Assembly (NCBI RefSeq): GCF_001683335.1
Contig: NZ_CP016201.1
Span: forward strand, 913,572 to 957,801
Reading direction: 5' to 3'
Length of the DNA: 44,230 nucleotides
DNA from: Selenomonas sp. oral taxon 126
Lineage (GTDB): Bacteria > Bacillota > Negativicutes > Selenomonadales > Selenomonadaceae
Shown here: piece by piece, positions 32,549-41,971 of the stretch
Layout of the letters: the number at the start of each line of letters is the position of its first letter
How positions within the stretch are numbered: the first letter of the stretch is position 1
Notes under the pieces: model-generated
Databases searched by the model: none
What the model saw: the letters and a program-made list of their open reading frames with translations, nothing else
What the model was told of the DNA's origin: nothing
Program-made: the position numbers and the translations under genes

Positions 32549-32699
32549 AAGGCGCCCCTTCCACCGCAAGCGGTCCCCCTCCCCCGTGACGCACGGGGGA
32601 GGCTGGAATTATGGCATCTTAGCTTCCCCCGTCGCAACGGGGGAAGTGGCGAGCGTAGCGAGCCGATAGGGGCGTTCGTGCAACAGTCCCCTTTGGCGC
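32549..32699. repeat. GC-rich palindromic repeat B, copy 8
   Basis: GCGCCCCTTCCACCGCAAGC, CCCCCGTGACGCACGGGGGA, GGCTGGAATTATGGCATCTT and CCCCGTCGCAACGGGGGAAG, then TGCAACAGTCCCC. It is a near-exact inverted copy of 2693-2846, including the unusual GGAATTATGGCATC spacer. Confidence 0.8.
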
Positions 32700-32703
32700 C
32701 CCG

Positions 32704-35352
32704 TTACTTATCCTTCCCGTGGCAGTTCTTATACTTCTTGCCGCTGCCGCAGGGGCACGGGTCGTTGCGCCCGACCTTCCTGCCTTCCTCGTTCTTTGTC
32801 GCCTTTGCCTCGGCGGGGACGGACTCGTCGCCATGCGAGGCGCGCGCGTTCATAAGGTGGTCTTCAAGTTTCGACCGCTCGCGTGCGAGCAGCTGCTCCG
32901 CGCGGCGCTGTGCCCCCTCGTCCACCACGGGGGCGGGGCGCGGCGTACCATCGGCGGAGACGGGCGGTGCTGCCTGCTGCGTTGCCATCGCGGGGGTGAC
33001 GATGCTCACATGGTACATGAGGGAGGCGATCTGATCCATGATGGACGCCTCCATCTCCTCAAACATTGTGAGCGCCTCAATCTTGTACTCGACAAGCGGG
33101 TTACGCTGTCCATACGCACGTAGGTTGATGCCCTCACGCAGCATATCCATGTGGTCGAGGTGATCCATCCACTTCTGATCGACAACGCGCAGCATGACGA
33201 CCTTCTCGAGCTCGCGCATATTCTCCTCGCCGAACATCAGCTCACGCGAGCGGTAGCCCTCTTCGGCGACCTTTTCGAGCTCCTCCTGAATCTCGTCGCG
33301 CGCCAGCGCCTCGAGCTCTGCCTTCTTGAGGCGTCCCTTCGGCGCATACACCTTCTCCGCGTCCTCGATGAGCGCGTCGAGCTGCCACTCCTCGGGATAC
33401 AGCTTTTCGTTCGCGTACTGCGTCATCTCGTCCTTGATGATGTGCTTCACCATGGCGAGGATGTTCTCGCGCAGATTCTCGCCGAGCAGGATCTTCTTGC
33501 GCTCGCCGTAGATGACCTCGCGCTGCTGATTCATGACATCGTCGTACTCTAGGACGTGCTTGCGGATGTCGAAGTTGCGCGCCTCGACCTTCTTCTGCGC
33601 ATGCTCAATCGAGCGCGTGATGATGGCGTGCTCGATGGGCTCGTCCTCCTCCATGCCGAGGCGATCCATGATGCCCGCAATGCGGTCGGAGGCAAAGAGC
33701 CGCATCAGGTCGTCCTCAAGCGAGAGGAAGAACTTCGACGCACCGGGGTCGCCCTGACGCCCCGAACGTCCGCGCAGCTGATTGTCAATGCGCCGCGATT
33801 CGTGGCGCTCTGTACCGACAATGTATAGCCCGCCGAGTGCCTCGACGCCCTCGCCGAGCTTGATGTCCGTGCCGCGTCCCGCCATGTTCGTCGCGATCGT
33901 GACCGCGCCCTTCTGCCCGGCGTTTGCAACGATCTCGGCTTCCTTCTCGTGGAATTTCGCGTTCAGCACGACGTGCGGGATGCCGTTCCTTTTCAGGACA
34001 TTCGACATCTCCTCGGACTGCGTGATGGAGGTTGTGCCGATGAGGATTGGCTGCCCCGTCTCGTGAATCTCCTTGACTGCGCGGCCGACGGCGCGGTATT
34101 TCGCCGCCTTCGTCTTGTAGATGACATCCGCCTCGTCGATGCGCTGAATGGGCTTGTTCGTCGGGATGACAATGACGGGGAGGTTGTAGATCTTGAGGAA
34201 TTCGTTCTCCTCCGTCTTTGCCGTGCCCGTCATGCCCGCGAGCTTGTCGTACATGCGGAAATAGTTCTGAAAGGTGATGCTCGCGAGCGTCTGCGACTCG
34301 CGCTGAATCTTGACGCCCTCCTTCGCCTCGATCGCCTGATGCAGACCATCGGAGTAGCGGCGCCCCTCCATCAGGCGTCCCGTAAATTCGTCGACAATGA
34401 CGATTTCGTCGCCCTTCACCACGTAGTCGCGGTCGCGGTGCATCAGCGCCTTTGCGCGCAGCGCCGCCGTAAAGCAGTGCGAGAGCTCGATGTTCTCGGG
34501 TGCGTAGAGGTTCGTGATGCCGACAATCTTCTCGATCTTCGGCACAGCGGAGTCGGCGGGCGCGACGGTCTTCTGCTTCTCGTCGACCGTGTAGTCCTCG
34601 CCCTCCTTCAGATGGCGTACCGCCTCCGCCATGACGCGGTAGTTGTCCGTGGACTTCGTGCCGGGGCCGGAGATGATGAGCGGCGTGCGCGCCTCGTCGA
34701 TGAGGATGGAGTCCACCTCGTCGACAATCGCGTAGTGCAACGGGCGCTGCACCATCTGCCCCTCGGAGAGCACCATGTTGTCGCGCAGGTAGTCAAAGCC
34801 GAACTCGTTGTTCGTGCCGAACGTCACATCTGCGGCGTACGCCGCCTTGCGCTCGGGGAAGTCCATATTGTGCGCGATGAGTCCGACCGACAGCCCGAGG
34901 TAGCGATAGAGCTTGCCCATCCACTCGCTGTCGCGGCGTGCGAGGTAGTCGTTGACCGTGACCATGTGGACGCCCTTGCCCGCGAGTGCGTTGAGGTAGA
35001 CCGCCGTGGTCGCGACGAGGGTTTTGCCCTCGCCTGTGCGCATCTCGGCGATGCGACCCTCGTGGAGGCAGATGCCGCCGATGAGCTGCACGTCGAAGTG
35101 GCGCATGCCGAGCACACGGCGCGAGGTCTCGCGCACGACGGCAAACGCCTCGGGGAGGATCTCCTCCATCGCCTGCCCCTGTTCGAGCTGCTCGCGGAAT
35201 TTCCGCGTGTAGCCCGTCAGCTTGTCGTCCGTGAGGTTCATCATCGTGGGCTCAAGCGCGTTGATCTGCTCCACGATCTCGCGGTAGCGCGCGATCTCCT
35301 TGTCATTGTTGTCGCCAAGGAAGCGTTTTAGAATCGAAGATATTCCGAACAA
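32704..35352 (-). CDS. secA: Preprotein translocase ATPase SecA
   Basis: This 882-residue motor drives protein export through SecYEG. Seen are Walker [10 protein letters not shown] (about 104-112), the [19 protein letters not shown] block (about 205-223), the second ATPase half with NMAGRGTDI (about 490) and [11 protein letters not shown], and the C-terminal zinc motif [15 protein letters not shown]. It is slightly longer than the Bacillus protein. The start codon is TTG at 35352 with AGGAG 11 bases upstream. Its promoter is at 35412-35420, and prfB follows. Confidence 0.97.
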   Translation of the reverse strand: MFGISSILKRFLGDNNDKEIARYREIVEQINALEPTMMNLTDDKLTGYTRKFREQLEQGQAMEEILPEAFAVVRETSRRVLGMRHFDVQLIGGICLHEGRIAEMRTGEGKTLVATTAVYLNALAGKGVHMVTVNDYLARRDSEWMGKLYRYLGLSVGLIAHNMDFPERKAAYAADVTFGTNNEFGFDYLRDNMVLSEGQMVQRPLHYAIVDEVDSILIDEARTPLIISGPGTKSTDNYRVMAEAVRHLKEGEDYTVDEKQKTVAPADSAVPKIEKIVGITNLYAPENIELSHCFTAALRAKALMHRDRDYVVKGDEIVIVDEFTGRLMEGRRYSDGLHQAIEAKEGVKIQRESQTLASITFQNYFRMYDKLAGMTGTAKTEENEFLKIYNLPVIVIPTNKPIQRIDEADVIYKTKAAKYRAVGRAVKEIHETGQPILIGTTSITQSEEMSNVLKRNGIPHVVLNAKFHEKEAEIVANAGQKGAVTIATNMAGRGTDIKLGEGVEALGGLYIVGTERHESRRIDNQLRGRSGRQGDPGASKFFLSLEDDLMRLFASDRIAGIMDRLGMEEDEPIEHAIITRSIEHAQKKVEARNFDIRKHVLEYDDVMNQQREVIYGERKKILLGENLRENILAMVKHIIKDEMTQYANEKLYPEEWQLDALIEDAEKVYAPKGRLKKAELEALARDEIQEELEKVAEEGYRSRELMFGEENMRELEKVVMLRVVDQKWMDHLDHMDMLREGINLRAYGQRNPLVEYKIEALTMFEEMEASIMDQIASLMYHVSIVTPAMATQQAAPPVSADGTPRPAPVVDEGAQRRAEQLLARERSKLEDHLMNARASHGDESVPAEAKATKNEEGRKVGRNDPCPCGSGKKYKNCHGKDK

Positions 35353-35411
35353 GTAGTTTCACACTCCTGTAGATAATAGCGTACCATTCGTTGAAAGACA
35401 ATATTCGTTTC

Positions 35412-35420
35412 ATTATAACA
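35412..35420 (-). promoter_or_regulatory. Extended -10 promoter (TGTTATAAT) of secA
   Basis: On the reverse strand TGTTATAAT lies about 60 bases upstream of the TTG start. The 17-base-spaced -35 position (ATGCAA) is weak. Confidence 0.5.
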
Positions 35421-35496
35421 TAAAGCCCCCGCCTTTGCATAGGAATTTACAAAGAGGGCTCTTTGTCATATGTTACGGAGTACCCCGTGCTTGCTC

Positions 35497-35813
35497 CACG
35501 CAAACGCTTAGTTACGCAAGCGGTCGGGCACTTATCTGCGAGGGAATCACGGACTCATTCAACCATTCATCTTGGCACATCTTTTTCGCCCTCTCTGCGT
35601 CGATAAATCCTCAGCATAGCCGCCGCTATGCTTCCGGTTTATCTTCTTGACAGGACGGAAAATCTGCACCAATCTGAACGGCATCATTGAGTTCGTGATT
35701 CCCTAATACCTGCGGACTTCTTAAACGCGCTTCGCTTGAACGAAAGAAATCCGCAGGGGGCAGAACGTGCCCTCGTTTCCGCTTGCTCCACTAGGGTTTG
35801 CTTAGGAGCATCG
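35497..35813. repeat. Repeat C, copy 4, split by the divergent MITE
   Basis: CTCCACGCAAACGCTTAGTT to CACTTATCTGC, then the element at 35541-35703, then TAATACCTGCGGACTTCTTA to TCCACTAGGGTTTGCTTAGG. It fills the gap between secA and the DUF2232 gene. Confidence 0.8.
35541..35703 (+). mobile_element. Divergent MITE-like element A2, copy 6
   Basis: 163 bp with a related core (CATCTTTTTCGCCCTCTCTG, GCATAGC-CGCC-GCTATGC) but different ends: GGGAATCACGGACTCA and inverted TGAGTTCGTGATTCCC, matching each other at 15 of 16 positions. TA follows at 35704-35705. It is inserted in repeat C at the CTGCCTAAATACC region. Confidence 0.75.
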
Positions 35814-35872
35814 CACGGCGCTGTTTCCTGTTCCCCGTAATATACGATTAAAGAGTCGTTCGTTTCGACTCC

Positions 35873-35901
35873 GTGACAGCACGGCTAAAATCTGCTATAA
35901 T
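35873..35901 (+). promoter_or_regulatory. Promoter of the DUF2232-gdpP-rplI run
   Basis: GTGACA (35873-35878, five of six), 17-base spacer, perfect TATAAT (35896-35901), about 55 bases before the start codon. Confidence 0.75.
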
Positions 35902-35957
35902 AGGGAAGTCTTTTTATTGGAAAGGGAATGCGGACAAATCCGCTGAAAGGATATGGA

Positions 35958-36914
35958 ATGAGTGAGCAAGGTGCAAGACCCGCCGCAACGGCGGGGGTGA
36001 TGACTGCCGCAGCGGTGGTCTACGCGCTCGCGGCAATCTATCTGCCCATGCTGACGATGATGATGGGGATGTTCTGGCCGGTCTTTATTGCGCTCGTGAC
36101 TGTGCGTGAGGGGCTGCGCTGGGGTGTGCTCGCGGCAGCGGCGTCGCTCATCCTCACGATGCTCTTTGCGACACCCGTGACGGGCGCGTTCTTCGTGCTC
36201 TCGTTCGCGCCGACAGGGCTCGTCCTCGGCGCGTTCTTTCGGCGTGGGGCAGACACTGTGCGCGCGCTCACGGGCGGGGCGCTTGCCTCGCTCGCGGGCA
36301 AGGCGGTAGCGGCGGGAATGATGCTCCTGCTCTTCGGACTGAATCCGTTTGCGATGGATATTTCCATGGCGAACGAGACGATGGATGAGACGCTTGCCAT
36401 GTACCGCTCCCTCGGCATGGACGAGGCGCAGCTCGAGGAGACACGCGCGGCATCGGCGCAGGTGCTCGAGCTCTTCGTGCTCATGCTGCCCGCGCTCTTC
36501 CTCGGCAGCTCCGTGATCGAGGTCACGGCATCGTTTGTCGTGCTGCGCAAGGTGCTCGTGCGCCTTGGTATTCCCGCGAAGGGGCTGCCCGCCTTTACCG
36601 AGTGGCGGCTGCCGATCTTCTTCTCCTATCTCTTTGCGTTCTCGCTGATCGGCATCTACTGGGGCTCGACGCGTGATATCTCGTGGCTCTATCAGGCGGC
36701 GCTGAACGGCTATCTGATCTCGTTCATCGCGGGGCTCGTGCAGGGGCTCTCGCTCGTGCAGTTCCTGATGAAGCGGTTCAATGTATCCTCGTTCATACGC
36801 ATCATCATCTATATCTTCATCGCACTGAACGGTTTTATGACGCAGATCATCTCGTGGACGGGGCTGTTCGACATCGCATTTGACTATCGAAAGAAGTTCC
36901 GCGAACGTCAGTGA
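35958..36914 (+). CDS. DUF2232 (YybS-like) membrane protein
   Basis: This 318-residue polytopic membrane protein has about eight hydrophobic helices, starting VMTAAAVVYALAAIYLPML near residue 15. It matches the DUF2232/YybS family that sits before gdpP and rplI in many Firmicutes. Its fold recalls small-molecule transporter S components, but the function is unknown. The ATG at 35958 has AAAGGA about eight bases upstream and is preferred over an ATG at 35928 whose ribosome site is too close. gdpP follows 44 bases after the stop. Confidence 0.85.
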   Translation: MSEQGARPAATAGVMTAAAVVYALAAIYLPMLTMMMGMFWPVFIALVTVREGLRWGVLAAAASLILTMLFATPVTGAFFVLSFAPTGLVLGAFFRRGADTVRALTGGALASLAGKAVAAGMMLLLFGLNPFAMDISMANETMDETLAMYRSLGMDEAQLEETRAASAQVLELFVLMLPALFLGSSVIEVTASFVVLRKVLVRLGIPAKGLPAFTEWRLPIFFSYLFAFSLIGIYWGSTRDISWLYQAALNGYLISFIAGLVQGLSLVQFLMKRFNVSSFIRIIIYIFIALNGFMTQIISWTGLFDIAFDYRKKFRERQ

Positions 36915-36958
36915 GCAATATATTGCATATACGTTATCCATATAAAGAAGGTGATTCT

Positions 36959-38971
36959 ATGCCGCGAAATCTATCCGCGTGGATCGACCTGACGATCCAT
37001 CTGATCGTCATGCTCGCGCTTGCGCTTGTGACGTTCTGCTACAATTCCTATGTGGGCACTGCGGCCCTCCTGCTCTGGGCTGTGCTTGTCGCGTTTGCGT
37101 GGGAGCGTTGTCGTGACAGGGAACGACGGTTTGACCGCTACTGTATGGGCGTTATCCGCAATGTCAACAATGTTATGAACTATGCGGTGGACTCTCTGCC
37201 GCAGGCGATCCTCCTCGTGAACAAGGACGGTCATCTCGAGTGGTGCAACCGTCAGCTCGCGGAGTCCCTCGGTGGCGTGAAGCCGGAGCAGGGGACGGCG
37301 GTCGTGGATTTCTGGCCGAAGTTCAATCTCGAGGCGATCTGGGGGATCGAGGGGGAGTATCGTCTCTCGCATGAGGGGCACTCCTATCGCATCTATCATC
37401 GCATGGTGCCGACGCCGTCGCATATGGATCCCCTGATGGCGCTCTATGTGGAGGACGAGACGGAGCTTGCCGATCTCGAGCAGCGCTTTCGCGCGAGCCG
37501 CACGGCTCTGCTCTACATCCAGCTCGACAACTATGACGAGATCATGCAGGGGCAGTCGGAGGCGGAGAAGTCCATGCTGCTGCTCGCCGTGCGCGAGCGT
37601 CTGGATGCGTGGATGAACGGCCTCGGCGGCTTTATGCGCAGCATTTCGGATGGGGAGTTCGTAGCGCTCCTGGATCGTGCGTCACTCGACCATGCGATTG
37701 CGGAGAAATTTGACATCCTCGACCAGGTGCGCAAGATTGTCAACTCGAAGGGGATGCCCGTGACGCTCTCGATCGGTCTCTCGCTCGCGTCGGAGCAGTC
37801 GCTGAAGGAGCTCGGCGAGGAGGCGGAGGCGAAGCTCGACCTCGCGCTCGGGCGCGGCGGCGATCAGGTGGCACTCGATATCAGCGGCAAGACGCAGTTC
37901 TTCGGCGGCAAGGCAAAGGCGGTCGAGAAGCATACGCGCGTAAAGGCACGTGTCGTGGCGCACGCACTGCGCGATATCATGGAGAGTGCGGACGAGGTCT
38001 ATGTCATGGGGCATCACAACGAGGACTATGACTGCTTCGGGGCCGCGATGGGCGTTGCATGCATGGCGCGTGCGCTCGGCAAGCCCGTGCACATCGTCCT
38101 CAGCGATATGAATGAGGGCATTGACCGTATTCTGGAGATGGTCGAAAAGGATGAGGCGTATGACGATCTTTTCGTCCGTGCGGGCGATATCGCGGGTGTC
38201 GCGTCGCTCTCGGCGCTGCTCGTCGTGGTGGATGCGCATATCCCGCACATCCTCGCCGACCCGACGCTGCTTGACCGCATTCCGAAGATCGTCGTGATCG
38301 ATCATCATCGCCGCAGCGAGAATTTTGTCAAGAATCCGCTGCTCGTTTACATCGAGACAGCATCCAGCTCGGCGAGCGAGCTCGTGACGGAACTGCTCAT
38401 GTACTTTGGCGACAGTGTGCGGCCGACACGGCTCGATGCGACGGCGCTTTACTCGGGCGTTGTGGTCGATACGAAGAATTTCAGCGTCGGCGCGGGGGTT
38501 CGTACCTTTGATGCGGCGGCGTACCTCAGACGTGCGGGTGCTGATCCCGTGCTCGTCCGGGCGCTGTTCCAGAGTGACTATGAGACGACGGTGGCGCTCG
38601 CGCGTGCGAAGGCGAATGCAGAGTATTTCCCCGGCGGGCTGATCGTCGGCAGCATTCCCGATCGCCTGCCGAACGGTCAGATCATCGCGGCGCAGGCGGC
38701 GGACGGCATGCTCCGCGTGGACGGGGTACGCATGAGTATCTATGTGTTCCAGCTCCCGGGCGACGTGGTCGGCATCAGCGCGCGTTCAACGGGCGAGATG
38801 AATGTTCAGGTGATTATGGAGGCGTTCGGCGGCGGCGGTCATGCGAATGTGGCGGGCGCGCAGGTAAAGGGCGTGCCGCTCAGCGTGGTGCGCGGCAATG
38901 TCGTCGAACAGGCAAGGGCATATATAGAGGAGAGTGACAGTCATGAAGGTCATACTACAGGCGGACGTTAA
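36959..38971 (+). CDS. gdpP: Cyclic di-AMP phosphodiesterase GdpP
   Basis: This 670-residue membrane phosphodiesterase lowers cyclic di-AMP. Two N-terminal helices (about 8-55) are followed by a PAS-like domain, a degenerate GGDEF domain (SDGEF in place of GGDEF, about 227) and the DHH domain (HHNEDYDCFGAAMG at about 349; DHH at 448-450). A DHHA1 domain with FGGGGHANVAGAQ follows near 625. Length and order fit GdpP. The ATG at 36959 follows AAGAAGGTG. Its end overlaps rplI by 29 bases. Confidence 0.93.
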   Translation: MPRNLSAWIDLTIHLIVMLALALVTFCYNSYVGTAALLLWAVLVAFAWERCRDRERRFDRYCMGVIRNVNNVMNYAVDSLPQAILLVNKDGHLEWCNRQLAESLGGVKPEQGTAVVDFWPKFNLEAIWGIEGEYRLSHEGHSYRIYHRMVPTPSHMDPLMALYVEDETELADLEQRFRASRTALLYIQLDNYDEIMQGQSEAEKSMLLLAVRERLDAWMNGLGGFMRSISDGEFVALLDRASLDHAIAEKFDILDQVRKIVNSKGMPVTLSIGLSLASEQSLKELGEEAEAKLDLALGRGGDQVALDISGKTQFFGGKAKAVEKHTRVKARVVAHALRDIMESADEVYVMGHHNEDYDCFGAAMGVACMARALGKPVHIVLSDMNEGIDRILEMVEKDEAYDDLFVRAGDIAGVASLSALLVVVDAHIPHILADPTLLDRIPKIVVIDHHRRSENFVKNPLLVYIETASSSASELVTELLMYFGDSVRPTRLDATALYSGVVVDTKNFSVGAGVRTFDAAAYLRRAGADPVLVRALFQSDYETTVALARAKANAEYFPGGLIVGSIPDRLPNGQIIAAQAADGMLRVDGVRMSIYVFQLPGDVVGISARSTGEMNVQVIMEAFGGGGHANVAGAQVKGVPLSVVRGNVVEQARAYIEESDSHEGHTTGGR

Positions 38972-39386
38972 GAATATCGGGAAAAAGGGCGAGATTGTGG
39001 AGGTTGCGGACGGCTACGGGCGCAATTTCCTCCTGCCGAAGAAGCTCGCACTGCCTGCGAGCAGCGAGAATGTGAATGTCGCAAAGGCACAGGCGGGCGC
39101 GAAGGCGCGCAAGGATGCCATGGCGGTCGATGAGGCGAAGCTGATGGCGGCGCAGCTCGAGAAGGTCGAGGTGGAGATTCCCGTGCGCATCGGCGAGAAC
39201 GGGCGGCTCTTCGGCGCGGTGACGGGCAAGGATGTCGCGGAGGCACTGAAGAAGAAGAACATCGACGTGGATCGACGCAAGATTACGATTCGCGGCGAGG
39301 TTGTGGGCGAGGGGCTGTACGAGGCAATCGTCAAGGTGCATCCGAACATCTCCACCACGATCAAGATTCACGTGAGGAAAGAGTAA
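38943..39386 (+). CDS. rplI: 50S ribosomal protein L9
   Basis: This 147-residue protein binds 23S rRNA at the base of the L1 stalk. The N-terminal domain has the family signature MKVILQADVKNIGKKGEIVE then GYGRNFLLPKKLA; a long connecting helix and the C-terminal domain (LFGAVTGKDVAEAL) follow. The ATG at 38943 has GAGGAGAG upstream and lies inside the end of gdpP. The usual Firmicute order continues with lonC and dnaB. Confidence 0.97.
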   Translation: MKVILQADVKNIGKKGEIVEVADGYGRNFLLPKKLALPASSENVNVAKAQAGAKARKDAMAVDEAKLMAAQLEKVEVEIPVRIGENGRLFGAVTGKDVAEALKKKNIDVDRRKITIRGEVVGEGLYEAIVKVHPNISTTIKIHVRKE

Positions 39387-39408
39387 GGTGAGGATTCCGA
39401 GTAGGACA

Positions 39409-39790
39409 GCCTCCCCCGTCGGAATGGGGGAGGGGAACCGCGAGCGGTCAACGTCAACCAATCACACGTCGCTAACGCTCGTGTTCTTGGGACGTTTTCG
39501 CATACGACCTGTTTCCCAATCAGCTGCGCCCTATGGGCTTGCTTCTTGGACAGGTCAGCAAGCGGTGGAAGGGGCGCTTTGAGCGACATACGCTTCTCTA
39601 TCGTAAGAAAGTCGCATATGCAACCGGCGCCCCTATCGGCTCACTTTGTTCGCCACTTCTACGCGTTCCGCGCACAGGCCCCGTCTCGACGGGGGAAGCT
39701 AAGATACCGGGGACTACTCTAAAAAGCCTCCCCCGTCGGAACGGGGGAGGGGGACCGCGTAAGCGGTGGAAGGGGCGCTTTGCGTAGCGC
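39409..39790. repeat. GC-rich palindromic repeat B, copy 9 (multiple units), split by element D
   Basis: Begins GCCTCCCCCGTCGGAATGGG, is cut by element D (39446-39557), continues GCAAGCGGTGGAAGGGGCGC and includes CCCCGTCTCGACGGGGGAAG and CCTCCCCCGTCGGAACGGGG. It is the longest B cluster here and fills most of the rplI-lonC gap. Confidence 0.75.
39446..39557 (+). mobile_element. Element D, copy 3
   Basis: GGTCAACGTCAACCAATCAC through GTGTTCTTGGGACGTTTTCG to GCTTCTTGGACAGGTCA, inserted within repeat B (AACCGCGAGC before, GCAAGCGGTGGAAGG after). Same orientation as copy 2. Confidence 0.7.
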
Positions 39791-39820
39791 CTGGATGATT
39801 ACGAAACTACAATATAGAGC

Positions 39821-39848
39821 GGGCTGATGAGGATCATCTCATCAGCCC
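39821..39848 (+). promoter_or_regulatory. Strong leader hairpin before lonC
   Basis: GGGCTGATGAG pairs perfectly with CTCATCAGCCC around GATCAT (11-bp stem), followed by CTCTTAT, ending 26 bases before the lonC ATG and just ahead of its AAAGGAAAC ribosome site. It may be an attenuator or a weak terminator with processing function. Confidence 0.45.
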
Positions 39849-39874
39849 CTCTTATACAAAAGGAAACAATTTCT

Positions 39875-41971
39875 ATGTCATTTTTCAAGGACTTATTCGG
39901 CGGCGACGGGAAAAAGGAGAAGCCGCCCGAGCTGTCACCCGAGGCACGGATTGATGCGGAGATCGCGGTGATCTTTCGCATGCTCGCCGACACGATGGGG
40001 ACGGAGCGGCTCGTCATCCAGGCGGGCAAGATGAACGCAATGGCGCTCATGCGCTCGGAGAATCGGCGTGAACGCGTGCTTGCCCTCATGCGCATCCTCG
40101 AGGAGGATCCGTTGCTCTCCCCGCCGCCGTCGGAGGCGGAGATCCCGGAGATACTGAACCGTATGACGGAGCAGCTTGCGGGCATTCTCGCACGGCGCGA
40201 TCTCGAGGATCGGATTGAGCGCAAGGTGAATGAGAAGCTCGAGAAGGATCACGAGGAGTATGTGGATGATATCCGCCGGCAGGTGATCTCGGAGGAGAGT
40301 CCCGGCACGGAGTCGCCGCACGACAAGAAGAAGCGTGAGGATCTGGAGGCGCTCGAGAGCGTTCATCTCACCCAGTCGGTCATGGAACTGCTGCGTCCGC
40401 AGAATTTCGATGAGATTGTGGGGCAGGAGCGCGCCGTGCGCTCGCTCATGGCGAAGCTCTCCTCGCCCTATCCGCAGCACCTGCTCCTCTATGGGCCGCC
40501 GGGTGTGGGCAAGACGACGGCAGCGCGCCTCGTGCTCGAGGCGGCGAAGAAGCGTGCCGTGTCTCCCTTTGGTGAGAATGCACCCTTTGTGGAGACGGAC
40601 GGAACGACGCTGCGCTGGGATCCGCGCGATATGACGAACCCTCTGCTCGGCTCCGTGCATGACCCCATCTATCAGGGCGCGCAGAAGAGTCTCGCCGACA
40701 GCGGTGTCCCCGAGCCGAAGCCGGGACTCGTGACGGATGCGCACGGCGGTATTCTATTCATCGACGAGATCGGCGAGATGGACGAGATGCTGCAAAATAA
40801 ATTGCTCAAGGTGCTCGAGGACAAACGCGCCTATTTTGAGTCGGCGTACTACGATCCCGACGACAAGCGCGTGCCGCCCTACATCCGCAAACTCTTCGAG
40901 GAGGGGGCACCCGCGGACTTTGTGCTCATCGGTGCGACAACGCGCGATGCGGAGCATATCAACCCTGCGCTGCGCTCACGCTGTGCGGAGATCTACTTCG
41001 AGCCGCTGACACCCGCGCATATCCTGACGATTGTCGAGAATGCGGCCGAGAGGCTGAATGTCAGGCTTGGCGACGGCGCGGCGCAGCTCATCAGCGCGTA
41101 CACGATTGAGGGCCGCAAGGCGATCAACATCCTTGCGGACGCGTACAGCCTTGCGCTGAACCGCCTCCCCGATGCAGAGATCGAGCAGATTGTTTCACGT
41201 GAAACAATCGCGCCAAACTCCAAAGCCTCCCCTGCCGCAGCGGGGAGGGGCCTGCGCGCGGAACGTGTAGACCGTGCAAGCGGTGGAAGGGGCGCCTTGA
41301 ACGATCAAGGAAACACTACCTCCGCCGCGCCCCCCCTTCTCGTCACAAAGGACGATATCTACGAGGTTGCGCAGGTCAGCCGCCTCTATCAATTCGGGCG
41401 AAAGAAGGCATCGGATACGCCTGCCGTCGGCAGGGTGTTCGGCCTTGGCGTCGCGGGCTTCCTCGGTTCGATTATCGAGATTGAGGCGGTGGCATTTCCC
41501 GCAACAGAGAAGGGCAAGGGCACGGTGCGGTTCAACGAGACGGCGGGCAGCATGGCGAAGGACTCCGTGTTCAACGCCGCGTCCGTGATGCGTCAGCTGA
41601 CGGGGCGCGATATCCACGACTATGACATCCACGTCAATGTGATTGGCGGCGGCAACATCGACGGCCCCAGCGCGGGCACTGCCATTCTCGCGGCAATTGT
41701 GAGCGCCGTGACGGGCGCGGCAATCCGTCAGGATGTGGCTGTGACAGGCGAGATTTCACTCCAAGGAGAGATCAAGCCCGTGGGCGGTGTCTTTGAGAAG
41801 GCGTACGGCGCACGGCAGGCAGGCATCTCGACGCTCATCATCCCGTGGGAGAACAAGAAGGACATCCCCGAGGGGCATTTGGGGCACACCATCCATCGGT
41901 TGAAGAAGGCGGAGGAGGCATTTGCCGTGCTCTTTGCGGATGAGAAATGGAAAGAGAAGGGGGGAGAATAA
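39875..41971 (+). CDS. lonC: ATP-dependent protease LonC
   Basis: This 698-residue AAA+ serine protease of the Lon family has a coiled-coil N-terminus (about 1-165), Walker A YGPPGVGKTT (about 206-215), Walker B GILFIDEIGEMDE (about 290-302) and a C-terminal Lon protease domain. The catalytic Ser lies in DGPSAGTAIL (about 595-604) and the Lys in the GVFEKAYGA stretch. It degrades proteins in the cytosol; the exact substrates are unknown. The ATG at 39875 follows AAAGGAAAC. Residues about 448-486, in the linker between ATPase and protease, are encoded by a repeat B unit, and a parS site is encoded just before it. The stop shares one base with the dnaB start. Confidence 0.9.
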   Translation: MSFFKDLFGGDGKKEKPPELSPEARIDAEIAVIFRMLADTMGTERLVIQAGKMNAMALMRSENRRERVLALMRILEEDPLLSPPPSEAEIPEILNRMTEQLAGILARRDLEDRIERKVNEKLEKDHEEYVDDIRRQVISEESPGTESPHDKKKREDLEALESVHLTQSVMELLRPQNFDEIVGQERAVRSLMAKLSSPYPQHLLLYGPPGVGKTTAARLVLEAAKKRAVSPFGENAPFVETDGTTLRWDPRDMTNPLLGSVHDPIYQGAQKSLADSGVPEPKPGLVTDAHGGILFIDEIGEMDEMLQNKLLKVLEDKRAYFESAYYDPDDKRVPPYIRKLFEEGAPADFVLIGATTRDAEHINPALRSRCAEIYFEPLTPAHILTIVENAAERLNVRLGDGAAQLISAYTIEGRKAINILADAYSLALNRLPDAEIEQIVSRETIAPNSKASPAAAGRGLRAERVDRASGGRGALNDQGNTTSAAPPLLVTKDDIYEVAQVSRLYQFGRKKASDTPAVGRVFGLGVAGFLGSIIEIEAVAFPATEKGKGTVRFNETAGSMAKDSVFNAASVMRQLTGRDIHDYDIHVNVIGGGNIDGPSAGTAILAAIVSAVTGAAIRQDVAVTGEISLQGEIKPVGGVFEKAYGARQAGISTLIIPWENKKDIPEGHLGHTIHRLKKAEEAFAVLFADEKWKEKGGE
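41191..41206. other. parS: parS site 1 (ParB/Spo0J binding), inside lonC
   Basis: A perfect 16-bp palindrome, TGTTTCACGTGAAACA, matching the Bacillus-type parS consensus. In lonC it encodes part of IVSRETI. Confidence 0.9.
41221..41303 (+). repeat. GC-rich palindromic repeat B, copy 10, in frame within lonC
   Basis: AAAGCCTCCCCTGCCGCAGC, GGGGAGGGGCCTGCGCGCGG, AACGTGTAGACCGTGCAAGC and GGTGGAAGGGGCGCC: clearly the same repeat found between genes (compare 20035-20098). The frame stays open across it, adding about 39 residues with its flanks. Confidence 0.85.

Noticed and set aside
32470-32637. N-terminal extension of prfB through repeat B
   Set aside because: The extension is translated repeat; known RF2 starts and the AAGGA site fit the ATG at 32469.
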